Both the position numbers and the translations under genes were made by a program. Below are positions 1 to 8,774 of a stretch of DNA of 37,844 bases, one piece after another (within the stretch, counting starts at the first letter, position 1; each line of letters begins with the position of its first letter). The stretch is taken from assembly GCA_003021615.1 (NCBI GenBank), contig PXPH01000037.1, positions 33,247 to 71,090 of the forward strand. The letters are read 5' to 3'. This DNA comes from Actinobacteria bacterium QS_8_72_14. GTDB taxonomy: Bacteria > Actinomycetota > Nitriliruptoria > Euzebyales > Egibacteraceae. The notes under the pieces are model-generated. The model searched no databases. It worked only from the letters and a program-made list of their open reading frames with translations, and was not told the DNA's origin.

Positions 1-1207
1 TGTCCTCGGTGGGCAGGATCACCACCACCGCGCCCTGCGACGAAGTCGAGGCGGTGGTCGCGTCGCCGTCGTCGAGGGCGGCCGAGCTGGTCGGGCCCAC
101 CTGGACCGAGGCCAGCGGGCGCGAGGTCAAATCGTCGAGCAGATCTTGGACGACCCCGGTCAGGTCCTGATTGAGCCCGCCGGGCTCGGTGGGCGAAGTC
201 GCCCCACTGTCGCCCTGGGCGCCCTCGATCAGCGAGGCGATGTCGTCGGTCGAGGGGGTGTCGGTCTCGGCGTTGGCGTCGGCGTTGGCGTCGGCGTCGC
301 TACCGCCGGTGACGCCGTCGAGCAGGTCCTGCGGGGCGGCGGTGAGGCCGCCGGAGTCCTGGTTGTTGCCGCTGTCGCCCGCGGTCGCGTTGGCGTCGAG
401 CAGCTGCTCAGCGAGCTGCATGGGGCTGCCCTGAAGGCTGGCGGTCTCGGCCGTCGACGCCGACGACGGCCCCGAGCCCGACAGGATCCCCTGGATCTGG
501 TCCGTGTCGAGGTTGTCCAGCATCGGGTCGAGCTGGCCGCTCAGCACATCTACGGGAATGCCGGCGTCGCTGCCGCCGCTGACGCCCTCCGTCGAGTTGA
601 GCAGGTTGTTCAACTCGTCGGTCATGTCGTCGCGGGAGATATCGCTGAGCAGGCCCTCGGTCAGGCTCACCTCGGCCTTGAGGACGCCTCCCTGGGCCTC
701 AGCCGAGGTGTTGTCGCTTGCCAGCGCGTCGGCCGAGGCCGTGCCCACCGACGCGTCCAGCAGCGGGTCGAGCTCGTTGAGCTCGAGCGCAGCCGCCGAG
801 TCGGACGCCGCGCCGCTGCTGGTGCTGGCCTGGGCCTTCTCGCCGATGAGCGCCTCGCCGGAGGCCCGCGCGCACGCCAGCGCCTGGTCGCACGCCGTGC
901 CGCTGTCGGCCGACTGGATACCCACTTGGGAGTGGCCCACCGTCAGCGACTCCCCCGACAGCCGGATGTCCAGCGCGCCGCCGTCGGCGGTGGCGATGAA
1001 ACGAGCGCCTTGCTGGGTGTCGGGCAGGTCACCGGCGCCTTGCTGGGTGTCGGTCCCGCTGTCGCCGCCGCCGAGGTCACCGAGTCCGTCGGTGGGCAGC
1101 CCGTCGTCCAGCGCGCCCTGGGAGTCGTTGGCGTCCTGCGCCGAAGCCGGCAGAACGCCCATGACCAGAGTGGCCGCTGCCAGCGCGGCCAACAGTCGAA
1201 CCCTCAT
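1..1207 (-). CDS. Acidic secreted protein, C-terminus beyond window
   Basis: An uninterrupted minus-strand frame starts at ATG 1207 and runs off the left edge (402 codons visible). The start follows a purine-rich GGGGAAGAGA. Residues 1-23 form a Sec signal peptide: basic MRVR, a hydrophobic Ala/Leu core, then PASAQ as likely cleavage site. The mature part is strongly acidic and rich in Asp, Ser, Gly, Ala, Thr and Asn, with a 10-residue repeat (DTQQGA twice) near residues 52-68, two Cys around residues 105-111, and a DANADANADANA run near residue 308. Long Asp/Leu-rich stretches recall surface or anchor-type proteins, but I recognise no family. An LPXTG motif or C-terminal membrane segment could lie outside the window. 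Function is unknown; that it is exported is well supported. Confidence 0.82.
   Translation of the reverse strand, partial: MRVRLLAALAAATLVMGVLPASAQDANDSQGALDDGLPTDGLGDLGGGDSGTDTQQGAGDLPDTQQGARFIATADGGALDIRLSGESLTVGHSQVGIQSADSGTACDQALACARASGEALIGEKAQASTSSGAASDSAAALELNELDPLLDASVGTASADALASDNTSAEAQGGVLKAEVSLTEGLLSDISRDDMTDELNNLLNSTEGVSGGSDAGIPVDVLSGQLDPMLDNLDTDQIQGILSGSGPSSASTAETASLQGSPMQLAEQLLDANATAGDSGNNQDSGGLTAAPQDLLDGVTGGSDADANADANAETDTPSTDDIASLIEGAQGDSGATSPTEPGGLNQDLTGVVQDLLDDLTSRPLASVQVGPTSSAALDDGDATTASTSSQGAVVVILPTED
1005..1053. repeat. 30-bp-period direct repeat inside secreted protein gene
   Basis: A 19-nt unit (gcgccttgctgggtgtcgg) occurs at 1005-1023 and again at 1035-1053. The 30-bp period preserves the frame and encodes the repeated DTQQGA of the secreted protein. 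It looks like a small in-frame duplication. Confidence 0.7.
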
Positions 1208-1379
1208 TCTCTTCCCCGCATGGTCTTGGTGTGGTCCGTCATTTCGGGGCGCATGCGACAAGGCACTCGCAACCCGCTCAACGAGGGGGCCACGAACGCG
1301 TTACGGCTGCATCCCGCAGTGCACCGGTCAGACTAGTGGGTGATCCTGCCAGACGAAAGGAAGCCGGGCAATCGCGGCG

Positions 1380-2825
1380 TCAGGCCGGCTCGGCGCGCCG
1401 CGCCATGAACGCCGTCTCTTGGCGGCCGAGCTCGGTGGCGGGCTCGGCGCCGTGCCGCCATTCCCGAAAGATGGCCTGCCAGTCCGCGCGGGCGCGAAGC
1501 TGGCCCAGGATCGAGTTGATCCCCCACTGGATGCGGTTGAGCAGCAGGTAGTCCGCGGGCAAGTTCATGCGGCGCAGGATGTCGAGGGGTCCGCAGCGCG
1601 GGTCGGTGGTCGAGCGCAGCACCGACGTGGCGAACTCGGGGGTGTAGGTGAACTCCCCGCCGGCGGCGATGGGCGCATGGAAGTGTTGGAACCACGCCAT
1701 GAGGCGCGCCCAGTCCGGCTCATAGCCGGCGGGCACGAAGTCCGCCCGTCGCAGCACTGCCGCGAGGGCCTCGCGGTCGTCGGCGATGACGGCGTCGAGG
1801 ATCCCGTTGATGGCTTCGGCGACCGCCGAGGGAAACACCTTGACGCTGCCGAAGTCCAAGAAGGCCACCGTCCCGTCGCCGGGGAACACGTAGTTGCCCG
1901 GATGCGGATCGGCGTTGAAAAGCCGGAAACGGTGCAGCGAGCCGTAGTAGAAACGATACAGGATCTCGGCGTAACGCTGGCGCTGGCCCTCGTCGGCCGT
2001 CGCGGCCATCTCCTCCAAGGACGCGCCCCGCATCTCCTCGACCACCAGCACGCGTGGGCGGCACCACTCCTGGTACACACGCGGGATGCGGATGAACGGG
2101 TGTCCGCGGTAGCGCTCGGCGAAGGCCTGCTGGTACTGCGCCTCGCGCTGATAGTCCAGCTCGTCCAGCAGGCGCTGGCCCAGCTCGTCGAGCAGCGAGT
2201 CGAGGTCCAGGTTGGGCGAGACCGCGCGCAGTAGCGGCGCGAGCGAGTCCAGGTTGCCCAGGTCCGCTTCCACCGCCTCGGCCACGCCGGGATGCTGGAC
2301 CTTGGTGACGACCCGGGTGCCGTCCGGCAGGCGGGCCCGGTGCACCTGTCCGATGCTGGCGCTGGCGAGGGGTTCGCGTTCCCACTCACCGAACACGTGC
2401 TCGGGCGGCGCACCGTAGTCCTGGGCGATCACCTCGGCGATCCGCTGAGCGTCGACGTGGGGGGCGGACTCCCGGAGCCCGGACAGCGAGTCCTGATAGA
2501 TCGCGCGGACGTCCTCGGGCAGGTCCAAATCGACGAACGACGCGATCTGGCCCACCTTCATGGCCGCGCCCTTCATGGACCCCAGCAGCTCGGCGATGCG
2601 CGCGGCGTTGGCCGCATGGAAGCTCTCGGTGGTGGTCTCGCGGCCGCCCAGCCCGCGCACCCTCGACACCACATAGCTAGCGCCGGTGGAGGCCGACAGC
2701 CGCGCCAGCTGCGTTCCCCGCTGGCGGCGTGTCCCCAGCGGGCGCTCGCGCGCCTGACGCCGCGCCCAGCGACCGTCGGCGTGGCCTGGGCGCTCAAGCC
2801 CTGCGTCGTCGCCGCGTCGAGCCAT
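1380..2825 (-). CDS. ABC1/UbiB-family atypical kinase (AarF-like)
   Basis: A 481-residue protein of the ABC1/UbiB family of protein-kinase-like ATPases, which in other organisms support quinone biosynthesis or lipid homeostasis. Visible family signatures: KVGQ (residues 90-93, the KxGQ motif), the Ala-rich ASASIGQ loop that replaces a normal P-loop (154-160), a catalytic-type Lys in TKVQHPG (175), NADPHPGN (304-311) and the DFG metal-binding motif (324-326). The start chosen is ATG 2825 because the frame upstream is low-complexity and overlaps the divergent YjbQ gene; AGAGG lies upstream. The N-terminal 40 residues are Arg-rich and not conserved. No obvious transmembrane anchor is seen. The substrate cannot be inferred; no quinone genes are adjacent. 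Divergent to the YjbQ gene with an 88-bp gap. Confidence 0.9.
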   Translation of the reverse strand: MARRGDDAGLERPGHADGRWARRQARERPLGTRRQRGTQLARLSASTGASYVVSRVRGLGGRETTTESFHAANAARIAELLGSMKGAAMKVGQIASFVDLDLPEDVRAIYQDSLSGLRESAPHVDAQRIAEVIAQDYGAPPEHVFGEWEREPLASASIGQVHRARLPDGTRVVTKVQHPGVAEAVEADLGNLDSLAPLLRAVSPNLDLDSLLDELGQRLLDELDYQREAQYQQAFAERYRGHPFIRIPRVYQEWCRPRVLVVEEMRGASLEEMAATADEGQRQRYAEILYRFYYGSLHRFRLFNADPHPGNYVFPGDGTVAFLDFGSVKVFPSAVAEAINGILDAVIADDREALAAVLRRADFVPAGYEPDWARLMAWFQHFHAPIAAGGEFTYTPEFATSVLRSTTDPRCGPLDILRRMNLPADYLLLNRIQWGINSILGQLRARADWQAIFREWRHGAEPATELGRQETAFMARRAEPA

Positions 2826-2913
2826 GTGGGCCTCTAGTGTGCACCTGCGCGCGCTGGTGTGCCCGGACCCCGGCGCAGCAGGTGCCGCGCCGCGAGTTTT
2901 CAGGAGCCCTGCG

Positions 2914-3318
2914 ATGGACTCGACCACGATCTCGCTGGCGACCACCGAGGACGTCGCCATCGTCGATCTCACCGAGCGGATCACCGAGTGGATCGCCGGG
3001 CGCGGCGAGGGGCTGTGCCACGTGTTCGTGCCGCATGCCACCGCCGGCGTGGCGCTGATGGAGGTGGGGGCGGGCAGCGAGCGGGACGCGGCCACGATGC
3101 TGCAGACCTTGCTGCCGCGGGACGGCCGGTGGGTCCACGCCCACGGCAGCCCAGGCCATGGCGCCGATCACCTGTTGCCGCTGCTGGTGGCCCCGTCGCT
3201 GTCGATCCCGGTGCTGGAGGGGCGTCTGGCGTTGGGCACGTGGCAGTCGGTGGTGCTGGTGGACACCAACCGCGACAACGCCGATCGGCGCGTGCGTCTG
3301 AGCTTTCTCGCCGGCTGA
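2914..3318 (+). CDS. YjbQ/UPF0047 family protein
   Basis: A 134-residue protein, the normal length for the YjbQ/UPF0047 family. Family landmarks are present: HATAGV (41-46), a His cluster WVHAHGSPGHGADH (73-86) that corresponds to the conserved metal-site-like histidines, and GTWQSVVLVD (108-117). Members form trimers and some have weak thiamin-phosphate synthase activity; the physiological role is unsettled. ATG 2914 is preceded by AGGAG at 2902-2906 with 7-nt spacing, which decides the start over upstream in-frame codons. It is divergent from the UbiB-like gene and converges on the DUF4015 gene; the 135-bp gap downstream holds no recognised feature. Confidence 0.88.
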   Translation: MDSTTISLATTEDVAIVDLTERITEWIAGRGEGLCHVFVPHATAGVALMEVGAGSERDAATMLQTLLPRDGRWVHAHGSPGHGADHLLPLLVAPSLSIPVLEGRLALGTWQSVVLVDTNRDNADRRVRLSFLAG

Positions 3319-3453
3319 GCCCGCCCTTGGGCGAACCACGGCCTGTGGCCGCGCCGACGCCGCGCCTGGCCCGCGTGGGACGCTCTTCTCGGCATTGTCG
3401 ACGCGTTCCTGGCGGTGCCGCCGCGCCCCGCCCGCGGCAGACACTCGGCGATC

Positions 3454-5092
3454 TCACCAGCGAGGGTCGTAGGCCGAGGTGGTGTAGGTCACCGAGGGGT
3501 CCCACATGATCCACTCGTCGACGCCGGCATCGGCAACAGCCCGAAGCTGCGCGCGTACTTGCGGCTCGCCATGGGGGCCTTCGAGCTGAAAGTCCTGCAA
3601 CCAGGGCACCACCCGGGCGCGCCGGCCGTCCACGGCGTCGATGAAGTCCTGCAGGGAGCGACGGGTGATGGCATAGGGCTCGGTGTTGGGGTCGGACACG
3701 CCGTACTCGCCGGGCCCCCAGTGGCTGTAGTAGACCATGGGCGAGACGTAGTCGAGGTGGCGCGCCATGGCGGGGATGTCCTGGGCGATCTGCGTGGGCC
3801 GCGTGGCGGCGATGCCGTACACGGACGCGCCATGGGACGCGCCGTAGCGCGAGATGACGTCGTCGGCCTCGGCCAAAAACTCCACGACGGCCTCCTTGGG
3901 GGTCGTGTCCTGGTCCAGGCCGAAGTGGTATTCCTCAACCGGTCCGTCGGGTCGGCGCACGTAGTCCCACAAGATGTCGTCGACGCCGGCGCGGACGGCT
4001 TCCTCGGCGAGGGCAAACAGGTACTGGCGCACGTCCCGGTGGGCGAAGCTGGTAAAGCCCGAGTAGCTGCCCGTGTACATGGTCCCCCGAGGGCGCTGCA
4101 CGACCATGTCGCGCCGGCCCTGCTGCCACGCGTGCTTGGCCAGCACCGGGTCGCGGAAGGCCACGATGCGGCCCACCACTCGCACACCGCGGGCGTGCAG
4201 CTGTTCCACGGCCTGCGTGAGATCCCAGGCTTGCAGGTCCGCGCCGATCTCGTTGGCCAAGGCCACGTCGCTGTCGTAGCCGATGCGGCCGCCCTCCGCC
4301 TTGAGGTCCAACTGGACGGTGTTGATGCGTCCTTGCTCGGCCATGGCCAGCACCGGCTCACGCAGCTGCGACGAGCTCCACCCCCAGATCGACATGTGCA
4401 CCCCGTTGATTTGCTCCACGTCGCTGCGCGAGGGCACCCATGCGGTGGCCGTCTGGACGCTGGCCACGTTGCCCACCGGATCGGTGGCCCGGGCGCGGAT
4501 GGATTCGGCCTGCGACCCGTTGACCCGCGCGGTGAAGGTGCCCGCCGCGTCGGTCGGAGCGGGCTCGCCATTGATCGTCACGGTGGCGCGCTTGGTGGTA
4601 CGGCCCGACACGGCCAGCGGCTCGTCGCCGACCGCGACCTCGACCGGGGCCAACTCGAGCTCGGGCGGCTGGGTGTCGACGGTGAACGTCCAGCGTCGGT
4701 CGACCTCGGGCAGCAGCAACGAAGGCTGTTGGGTGACCGCCAGCACGTGGGGACCGTCGGCGAGGCCCTCCAACGGCACCCTCACCGAGCCGTCGCCGCC
4801 GAAGCCGGCCTGCAGCGGCTGGCCGCTCGGGCGTCTCGGTGCGCAGCACGCCGGGGGCCTGCGCGAAGTCGGGGCCGCCGATCACGGCGCCGTCGGTGAG
4901 CCCCTCCAGCCTCAGCGACGGCGCCTCAGAGGCGGCCAGCAGCCACCCCCAGGCGTCGCCGGCAGGCCGGCCTGCAAAGCCAGAGGCCATGCTCAGCACG
5001 ACGGCGGCCAGCACCGAGATGACCACGTAGGCCCCCGGGCTCGGCGGGATGGCCGTGCGCGTGTCCGCGGCCGAACCGCTGTGCTGCTGCAT
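3454..5092 (-). CDS. Membrane-anchored DUF4015 glycoside-hydrolase-like protein, frameshifted
   Basis: Two minus-strand frames together make one coherent protein. The 5' part (ATG 5092 to about 4822) encodes a membrane anchor or signal (AYVVISVLAAVVLSMASGFAG, in two pieces) and the start of an Ig-like region (SLRLEGLTDG). The 3' part (about 4821 to 3454) continues that region (DTQPPELELAPVEV, DPVGNVASV) and then a TIM-barrel domain matching the putative glycosyl hydrolase family DUF4015 (VHMSIWGWSS, TVQLDLKAEGG, DDILWDYVRRPDG, DYVSPMVYYSHWG, VVPWLQDFQ). Removing one C from the CGGCCAG stretch at 4821-4825 joins them as ERQPLQAGFGG and gives exactly 546 codons including the stop. The protein probably acts outside the membrane on a glycan; substrate unknown. 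Either a sequencing error or a recent inactivating mutation. Confidence 0.85.
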
Positions 5093-5303
5093 GCTGGGCC
5101 CTGTGATGCGGCGAATGCCCCACGTGCGCCGTGGTAGCGGCCTGCAGCGGCGCCGACACCAGTCTACGAACGATCGTTGCGACCGTGGGCTGGCTGTGCC
5201 GGTCGCCGGGTGGCCACCCTGCTCGTCGGACGCGCGCCCGACTCCGAGCCGGTCGCCGTGCTCGCCGGGGCGTGGTCGGCCCTGTCGATCGAACGGCGTT
5301 GCG

Positions 5304-6410
5304 GTGCGCCTTGTCGTGCTGGTCGTCGCGGTCGTTGCCGCGGCGCTGCTGACCGGATGCGGCCGCACCGACTCCGAGCAGTCGGCCACCCCCACCCCGG
5401 CGGGCTCGCTGTCGCCGTCGTCGCCGGCGTCTGTCGCAACGCTGCCTTCGGGCCGGGCAACCCCCGCCACGGCTGCGCCCACGGCGACCGCAATGCCCAC
5501 GCCCACGCCGACCCCGACGCCGGCCCCCGCCGAGGTGGGCGCCGACGAGCTGGGCCGAGTTCCCGTGTTGATGTATCACCGGCTCACCGCCGACGGCGGC
5601 GGTCCCTATGACCGCACGCCACAGGCGTTTCGCGCCGAGCTGGCGTGGCTGTTCGAGCACGACTACGTGCCAGTGGTGGCAAGCGAGCTTCTCGACGGGC
5701 GCATCGACATCCCCGCTGGCACCAAGCCGGTGGTGCTGACCTTCGACGACTCGTCGCGGGAGCAGGCGCAGCTCGACGACGGCGAGCCCGCACCGGAGAC
5801 GGCGCTGGGCATTTTGACCGAGGTCGCCGCCGACTACCCCGACGTCGAGCCCGTGGCCGTGTGGAGCGTGCTGCCGGCGCCCTTCGGCGGCGACGAAAAG
5901 CGCGGCCGAAGGATCATGCGCATGTTGCACGAGCGCGGCCACGAGCTGGCCAACCACAGCTGCAGCCATACCCCGCTGTCGGGCCGCTCGCGGGCTGAGG
6001 TGGCCCGTGACCTGGTGTGTGGGGCCAACACGATCCGCGACGCGGTCCCCGACGCCGAGGTCCGGGTGCTCCCCCTGCCGCTGGGCCGTTTCCCCGATCA
6101 GCGCCGGTGGGCCGAGACCGGCGAGACACCGCAGGGCCGCTACGACCACGACGCGCTGCTGAAGGTGGGGGCCCGCCCCGCGCCGTCGCCGTTTCACGCC
6201 GACTTCGAGCCGTTGGCGCTGCCGCGCATCCGCAGCGGCAACTCGACGCAGCAGTCCGACTTCGAGAGCGCCTTTTGGCTGCAGCGCCTGGAGGCCGAGG
6301 ACAACGCCTACGTCAGCGACGGCGACCCACAGCGGATCTCCTTTCCCGCCCAGCGCGAGGCCCAGCTGGATGCGGCCTTTGGCGACCGGGCCAACCCGTA
6401 TCAGCCTTAG
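5304..6410 (+). CDS. Polysaccharide deacetylase (NodB-type) lipoprotein
   Basis: A 368-residue lipoprotein starting at GTG 5304. Residues 1-18 are a hydrophobic signal followed by lipobox LTGC (Cys19). A Pro/Thr/Ala-rich linker (about 25-80) leads to a NodB homology domain: VLMYHRL (88-94), motif 1 TFDDS with Asp148/Asp149, motif 2 NHSCSH with His218/His222, and a divergent motif 3 (RVLPLPLGRFP, about 251-261; the usual form is RxPYG). The Asp-His-His triad should bind a divalent metal for N- or O-deacetylation of a cell-surface glycan. The start was chosen for the lipobox; the frame stays open upstream but is unlike protein. Its SD is weak. It diverges from the DUF4015 gene, suggesting both act in envelope glycan metabolism. 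Confidence 0.87.
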   Translation: MRLVVLVVAVVAAALLTGCGRTDSEQSATPTPAGSLSPSSPASVATLPSGRATPATAAPTATAMPTPTPTPTPAPAEVGADELGRVPVLMYHRLTADGGGPYDRTPQAFRAELAWLFEHDYVPVVASELLDGRIDIPAGTKPVVLTFDDSSREQAQLDDGEPAPETALGILTEVAADYPDVEPVAVWSVLPAPFGGDEKRGRRIMRMLHERGHELANHSCSHTPLSGRSRAEVARDLVCGANTIRDAVPDAEVRVLPLPLGRFPDQRRWAETGETPQGRYDHDALLKVGARPAPSPFHADFEPLALPRIRSGNSTQQSDFESAFWLQRLEAEDNAYVSDGDPQRISFPAQREAQLDAAFGDRANPYQP

Positions 6411-6463
6411 CCGGCCTCAAGCTGCGCCGACGGCGGGGTGGTCGCGGCCTCAGGCCGGGTGGC

Positions 6464-7939
6464 TCACTTGGCCAGGACCTCGCCGCGCACCTCTCCGGTG
6501 CCCGTGGCGCGGATGCCGATCGCCTCCGCCGCGGCCCGTGACAAATCGAGCACACGCCCGGCGGCGTGGGGGCCGCGATCGTTGATGCGCACCGTGACCT
6601 GCCGGCCGTTGTCAAGGTTGGTCACCCGCACGCGGGTGCCGCAGGGAAGCTGGCGGTGGGCCGCGGTGAGCTCGTGCATGTCAAACACCTCGCCGCAGGC
6701 GGTCTCGTTGCCGTGGAATGGCGCGCCGTACCAGCTGGCGGTGCCCTGGAAGGTCGCGGTGACCTCCTCGCCGGGCTGATCGTCGACGGAGCCCTGCGAC
6801 CCAGAGGAGCCGTTGTCGGACACTGGCGCGCCGGCGTTGGCCTCGAGCTGTGGCCCGTCGCTGAGCGCGGCCTTTAGCTGGTCGACGACGGCCTCGCTGG
6901 CAGCGGCTCGCCCCCCGACGAGCACCCCCCGGCTCAGCGTGTCGTGGTGGGCCCGAACGAGCTCGTCGATGGGGCGGGCCAGCCGGTCCGAGGCAGTCAG
7001 GGCCAACGTCGCATCGAGGGCGTTCGCTAAAGCCCCGGCGGCAAGCGCGTCGGGATAGCGCTCGCCGGTGGCTAGCACCAGCGGGTGCGGGTCGTCGTTG
7101 GCGCGTCGCGCCACCGCGGCTTCGGTCACCGCCCGGCTGGTGGCGTAGCGCGAGGCGCCAGCGAGGCGTGTGGTGTCCAGCCCCAGCTGCTCGACTTGGG
7201 CCACCACCTTGTCGGGGATCGCAGCCGCCCCGCCCACGACCACCACGCGCTGGACGTCCAGCTCGCGCAGGGCCTGGCGGGTGGCGCTGGGAAGGCGGTG
7301 GTGGGCGGTCAGCAGCGTGGGCGGGCCGCCGTCCGTGGCCGACAGGGCGCTGGAGGCCACCGCGTCGGACCAGGCCCGCTCGGGGTCGGGGTGGGCGCCC
7401 AGCGCCAGCAGCACCTCGCCGTCAGGCACGGCCCCCACCCTGGCCACCTCGCCGGCGGTGGCGAAGCGGTTGCTGCCGGCGACCCGCGTCACCTGATAGC
7501 CCCGCTGGCCGAGGTTGGCGGCCACCGACTGCCCGATCGCGCTCGTGCCGCCCAGCAGGACGATGCGCTGTACGCCGAGGCGGTCGAGCTCGGCGAGGAC
7601 CGAGTCGGGCACCGCCTCGGTGTGGGTCAGCAATAGCGGGGCGTCCAGACGCCCCGCCAGGGCGGTCGCGGCCAGCGCGTCGGCGTAGCCGTCGGCCGTG
7701 GCCAGCACGGCGGTCTGGGCCGCGTCGCGAAAGTCCCGCGAAGCGGCGACGCTCGTTGCCACGCGCCCGCTGCCGGCGGCGCGCTGCACGTCCAGGGCGT
7801 CGGTGGCGCTGACCAGATCGAGCTCGTGGGGGGCCAAGCTCTGCGTTGGCGGCACGTCGGCGGTTCGGGCGCTGATGGCCACGCTGCCGCTCAGCAGAGC
7901 GCAGGCGGCCACGAGCGCCGTGGCGCGCAGCAAAACCAT
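6464..7939 (-). CDS. CWBR2 repeats fused to RlpA-like double-psi beta-barrel
   Basis: A 491-residue secreted protein. Residues 1-25 are a signal peptide. Residues about 45-340 hold three CWBR2 (cell wall binding repeat 2, PF04122) units, seen as repeating LGGTSAIG / VGGAAAIP / VGGRAAAS and RFATA / RYATS signatures. A Ser/Gly/Glu linker (about 360-393) joins a C-terminal RlpA double-psi beta-barrel (394-491): ASWYG, HGNETACGEVFD (Glu417), INDRGP (Asp454), VLDLSRAAAEAIG. In Pseudomonas RlpA the equivalent Glu and Asp are needed for lytic transglycosylase activity on naked glycan strands, so a peptidoglycan-cleaving role at the wall is likely. ATG 7939 has GTGGAG upstream. Convergent with the deacetylase gene. 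Family assignment is firm, substrate is inferred. Confidence 0.9.
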   Translation of the reverse strand: MVLLRATALVAACALLSGSVAISARTADVPPTQSLAPHELDLVSATDALDVQRAAGSGRVATSVAASRDFRDAAQTAVLATADGYADALAATALAGRLDAPLLLTHTEAVPDSVLAELDRLGVQRIVLLGGTSAIGQSVAANLGQRGYQVTRVAGSNRFATAGEVARVGAVPDGEVLLALGAHPDPERAWSDAVASSALSATDGGPPTLLTAHHRLPSATRQALRELDVQRVVVVGGAAAIPDKVVAQVEQLGLDTTRLAGASRYATSRAVTEAAVARRANDDPHPLVLATGERYPDALAAGALANALDATLALTASDRLARPIDELVRAHHDTLSRGVLVGGRAAASEAVVDQLKAALSDGPQLEANAGAPVSDNGSSGSQGSVDDQPGEEVTATFQGTASWYGAPFHGNETACGEVFDMHELTAAHRQLPCGTRVRVTNLDNGRQVTVRINDRGPHAAGRVLDLSRAAAEAIGIRATGTGEVRGEVLAK

Positions 7940-7996
7940 GATGAGTATGCTCCACGAAGGGGTGGATGTGGGGGCGCACGTATAGGGTTGGCTGTC

Positions 7997-8029
7997 GCTG
8001 CCACCCCGCCGGCGAGTCGGGGTGGTAGC
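7997..8029. promoter_or_regulatory. Strong inverted repeat upstream of the CWBR2-RlpA gene
   Basis: GCTGCCACCCCG (7997-8008) faces CGGGGTGGTAGC (8018-8029) across a 9-nt loop: 12 pairs with one imperfect position. It lies 58-90 nt upstream of the RlpA-type start codon, within its promoter or 5' leader. It could be an operator, a leader hairpin or part of a terminator for the UspA gene; there is no T-run on the minus strand. Confidence 0.4.
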
Positions 8030-8078
8030 CCGCACGCGTTCCGTGTCGCATCGCAACGACAGCGCCGCTGGACGGCAC

Positions 8079-8106
8079 TTTGCCGAGTCCGCTCACTCGC
8101 GGCAAA
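8079..8106. promoter_or_regulatory. Bulged hairpin between UspA and RlpA-type genes
   Basis: TTTGCC-GAGT pairs with ACTC-GC-GGCAAA (10 pairs, a 2-nt bulge, 6-nt loop). It lies 103-130 nt past the UspA stop on the minus strand and about 140 nt before the RlpA-type start. Likely roles are UspA transcript termination or part of the RlpA leader; undecided. Confidence 0.4.
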
Positions 8107-8208
8107 CCAGGGCGGTGGTCGAACGGACAGCATCGGGGCGTTTTGAACAGCCGAGCCCATAAGGCGGCGCTGGTCAGCGTGGGCTGGGCCAGGGGGGCGG
8201 TGGCAGGC

Positions 8209-8607
8209 TCACTCGGCCTTGACGGCCAACACGGGGCAGCGAGCGTGCAACAGCACGTCCCTGGCGTTGCTGGCGAGTGCGAGCTTGCCCACCGGGTTTC
8301 GACGGCGCAGGCCGATCACCAGCAACTCAGCGCCCTCGTCGGTGGCGACGCCGACGAGGTCCTCGCCGGCGGGGCGTCCCCGCACCAGCTCGCGCACCTC
8401 GGAGGTGATCGGCTCCGCTTGGAGCTTGCGCTCGATGCGCTCGAGCTCGTCGCGGTAGGCGCGAGCCTGCTCCTGCTCGTCGCGGGGGCCGCCGCGCAGC
8501 GAGTGCGCCACGACCAGGCGGGCGTCGCGCAGCTTGGCCTCCTGCATGGCCCGGTCGAGGGCGGCGCGGCCCTCGTCGGACATGAGATAGCCGACCACGA
8601 TGGTCAT
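8209..8607 (-). CDS. Universal stress protein (UspA family)
   Basis: A 132-residue single-domain UspA protein. It begins MTIVVGYLMSDEGRAALDRA, has an ARLVVAHSLRGG strand and ends with the family's nucleotide-binding tail GLRRRNPVGKLALASNA followed by CPVLAVKAE. The usual G-x2-G-x9-G-S/T signature is altered: the GS pair is AS here (LALASN), so ATP binding is uncertain. ATG 8607 is supported by AAGGA six bases upstream, which rejects a 19-residue upstream extension. It may act as a general stress-resistance protein. It lies in the same orientation as the RlpA-type gene but 269 bp apart, so probably separate units. Confidence 0.9.
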   Translation of the reverse strand: MTIVVGYLMSDEGRAALDRAMQEAKLRDARLVVAHSLRGGPRDEQEQARAYRDELERIERKLQAEPITSEVRELVRGRPAGEDLVGVATDEGAELLVIGLRRRNPVGKLALASNARDVLLHARCPVLAVKAE

Positions 8608-8774
8608 GGGAAATCCTTGGGCCCTGGCAGCCGGGTGTGCGAAAAACGCGATGGTCTCGGGCACACCGGCGTCCTATCTTGCCACGGTGCCCAGTGATCG
8701 CCCGCCGCCGGGGTGACGGGCAGCCAGCGCCGTGATTGCATCGTCGGTGCCAACCTCGAGGCGAGGAGGGGCGT

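Noticed and set aside
146-1343. Long plus-strand open frames over the first 1.3 kb
   Set aside because: They are Arg/Ser-rich or low-complexity with no signal or domain; the minus-strand frame has a clear signal peptide and coherent secreted-protein composition.
7940-8208. c-di-AMP (ydaO-type) riboswitch before the CWBR2-RlpA gene
   Set aside because: Considered because wall hydrolases often carry one, but the conserved core sequences of that class are not visible.
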